From Alphaproteobacteria bacterium (GTDB taxonomy: Bacteria; Pseudomonadota; Alphaproteobacteria; Puniceispirillales; Puniceispirillaceae): a stretch of 6,472 nt of DNA. The stretch's first letter is position 1; each line of letters starts with the position of its first letter. Below, piece after piece: positions 5,428 through 6,472 of the stretch. Location of the stretch: NCBI GenBank assembly GCA_011525265.1, contig WTHV01000124.1, positions 1-6,472 of the forward strand, written 5' to 3'. Both the position numbers and the translations under genes were made by a program. The notes below the pieces were generated by a model. The model was not told where the DNA came from, ran no database searches, and saw nothing but the letters and a program-made list of their open reading frames with translations.

Positions 5428-6472
5428 CTATTTAATGAGTGCGGTTCGCCATCTGCCCGAATAAAGGCGGATGTGAAAAGGGAAGAATTTGACGATTTCC
5501 TCAAGCAATAAAATTGTCAGGACATGAAAAGCAGAGAGGTCAAAATAGAAAATGGCGAGCGCTATGAGCGGCAGTCTGAATAGCCATTGCGACAACAAAA
5601 ATAAATTCATCACATAGATAGTATCGCCACTTGCGCGCAAGGTATTGCCGCAAATTGCATTTGTGCTTCTGATAAAAGGCAAGAGTATCAAAATAGGTAC
5701 AAAATTCACCAAGATAGATGTCGTCTCATCACTGAGGCTGCTGTAGATATAAGGCGAGCTGATGCATAAAATCGTGTATAGGCAGGCCACTATTGATGCT
5801 GCAAAAAAGACACCACGCCATGCTTTGCTTAAAAAGCGTGTGAGTGTCTCAGGAGAGGCACGTTGCCCCAATAATTGCGCAATAATGATGCCTGTTGCTT
5901 GCGACCATTGCATGGCGATTGTGCCAGCCACCATAATCCATGGCATGACGATGGTCATAGCCGCAAATTCATTCAAAGTCATCTTTGCATACATCAATTC
6001 GGCAACTCTGCTAGAAAAGGTAGCGCTCATAAATGTCATGGCGATTGGCAGAGAAAATAGAAATTGCTGTAAGGTTGTAAGGCTAAAATTAAAACCAGGG
6101 GCGAACGTGATTTCCAATAGCGGTAAGTTTAACCGATACAGCATCGCAATAAGGAAAGCCAACTGCACCACAACGCCAAGCACAGAGCCCATAGCCGCGC
6201 CAACAACCCCAAAAGTGGGCATGCCAAAGTAACTATGAATCAGAATAATGCTGGTGATGATATTCACTGGCACTGCTAAACAATAGCTAAAGAGGGGCAT
6301 TTTGGTTTGACCACAGCCATTAAAATAGCTGGAAAGACATTGGCAAATTGATTCTCCTAAGATGAAGAAGAAAAAGACTGACAAATAATTCAGCGCATAA
6401 CTTGTAATGAGGGGGTCAGGAGAGAGTATCTCAAGAACAGGGGCGTCGATCGCTATGATGAAGCCGATAAGC
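5428..6472 (-). CDS. MATE-family multidrug/cation antiporter, C-terminal part (5' end outside window)
   Basis: 347 residues are visible on the minus strand. The frame is open through the right edge; an apparent TTG start at 6384 is internal, because upstream codons continue in frame (ITSYALNYLSVFF). MATE proteins are inner-membrane transporters with twelve helices that export drugs or other organic compounds using H+ or Na+ gradients; a usual length near 450 suggests roughly 100 residues and two or three helices are missing. Visible family marks are YFNGCGQTKMP after the fourth helix, FGVVGAAMGSVLG leading into the sixth helix, ATGIIIAQLLGQ in the second half after the eighth, and NTLRASGDT after the tenth. 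About nine hydrophobic segments can be counted, ending with a basic tail (RLYSGRWR). No substrate can be inferred. It runs toward the tRNA gene and ends 56 bases from it. Confidence 0.88.
   Translation of the reverse strand, partial: LIGFIIAIDAPVLEILSPDPLITSYALNYLSVFFFFILGESICQCLSSYFNGCGQTKMPLFSYCLAVPVNIITSIILIHSYFGMPTFGVVGAAMGSVLGVVVQLAFLIAMLYRLNLPLLEITFAPGFNFSLTTLQQFLFSLPIAMTFMSATFSSRVAELMYAKMTLNEFAAMTIVMPWIMVAGTIAMQWSQATGIIIAQLLGQRASPETLTRFLSKAWRGVFFAASIVACLYTILCISSPYIYSSLSDETTSILVNFVPILILLPFIRSTNAICGNTLRASGDTIYVMNLFLLSQWLFRLPLIALAIFYFDLSAFHVLTILLLEEIVKFFPFHIRLYSGRWRTALIK

Noticed and set aside
5762..6232. 156-codon open frame on the plus strand
   Set aside because: It lies wholly antisense to the MATE gene, whose protein has clear family motifs; the plus-strand translation shows no recognisable domain and no ribosome binding site.

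Overview
The window reads as core chromosome of an alphaproteobacterium of moderate GC content. The evidence is gene content and order. A ubiquinol-cytochrome c chaperone (CBP3-type) gene lies beside a bamE-type lipoprotein gene, followed by yceD/DUF177, plsX, fabH, ihfA, a small MerR-type regulator and tRNA-Pro(GGG). To my knowledge this neighbourhood is widespread in Alphaproteobacteria. A marine lineage would fit the modest GC and compact spacing, but I cannot show this from the sequence.

Layout: (1) 2-657, plus strand: the end of ribH (lumazine synthase) followed almost immediately by nusB. (2) 683-1135, minus strand: a bamE/SmpA-like outer-membrane lipoprotein gene, convergent with nusB. 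(3) 1236-4421, plus strand: the CBP3-like chaperone, DUF177 (YceD), plsX and fabH, closely packed and probably co-transcribed from the 100-base divergent region at 1136-1235. (4) 4508-5228, plus strand: ihfA and the merR-like gene, with their own strong promoter. (5) 5295-5371: tRNA-Pro with its own promoter, which overlaps the terminator-like hairpin after merR. (6) 5428-6472, minus strand: the C-terminal three quarters of a MATE-family multidrug/cation antiporter, running off the right edge.

Functionally, plsX and fabH sit at the junction of phospholipid and fatty-acid synthesis. PlsX makes acyl-phosphate from acyl-ACP, and FabH starts new acyl chains. BamE and the chaperone serve outer-membrane protein assembly and the cytochrome bc1 complex. 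NusB and YceD are linked to rRNA transcription or maturation, and IhfA and the MerR-like protein bind DNA. This is housekeeping sequence; I found no CRISPR array, insertion sequence, prophage or obviously novel multi-gene system. The most interesting signals are regulatory: an ihfA promoter placed so that the transcript should be leaderless, and a tRNA promoter built into the preceding hairpin.
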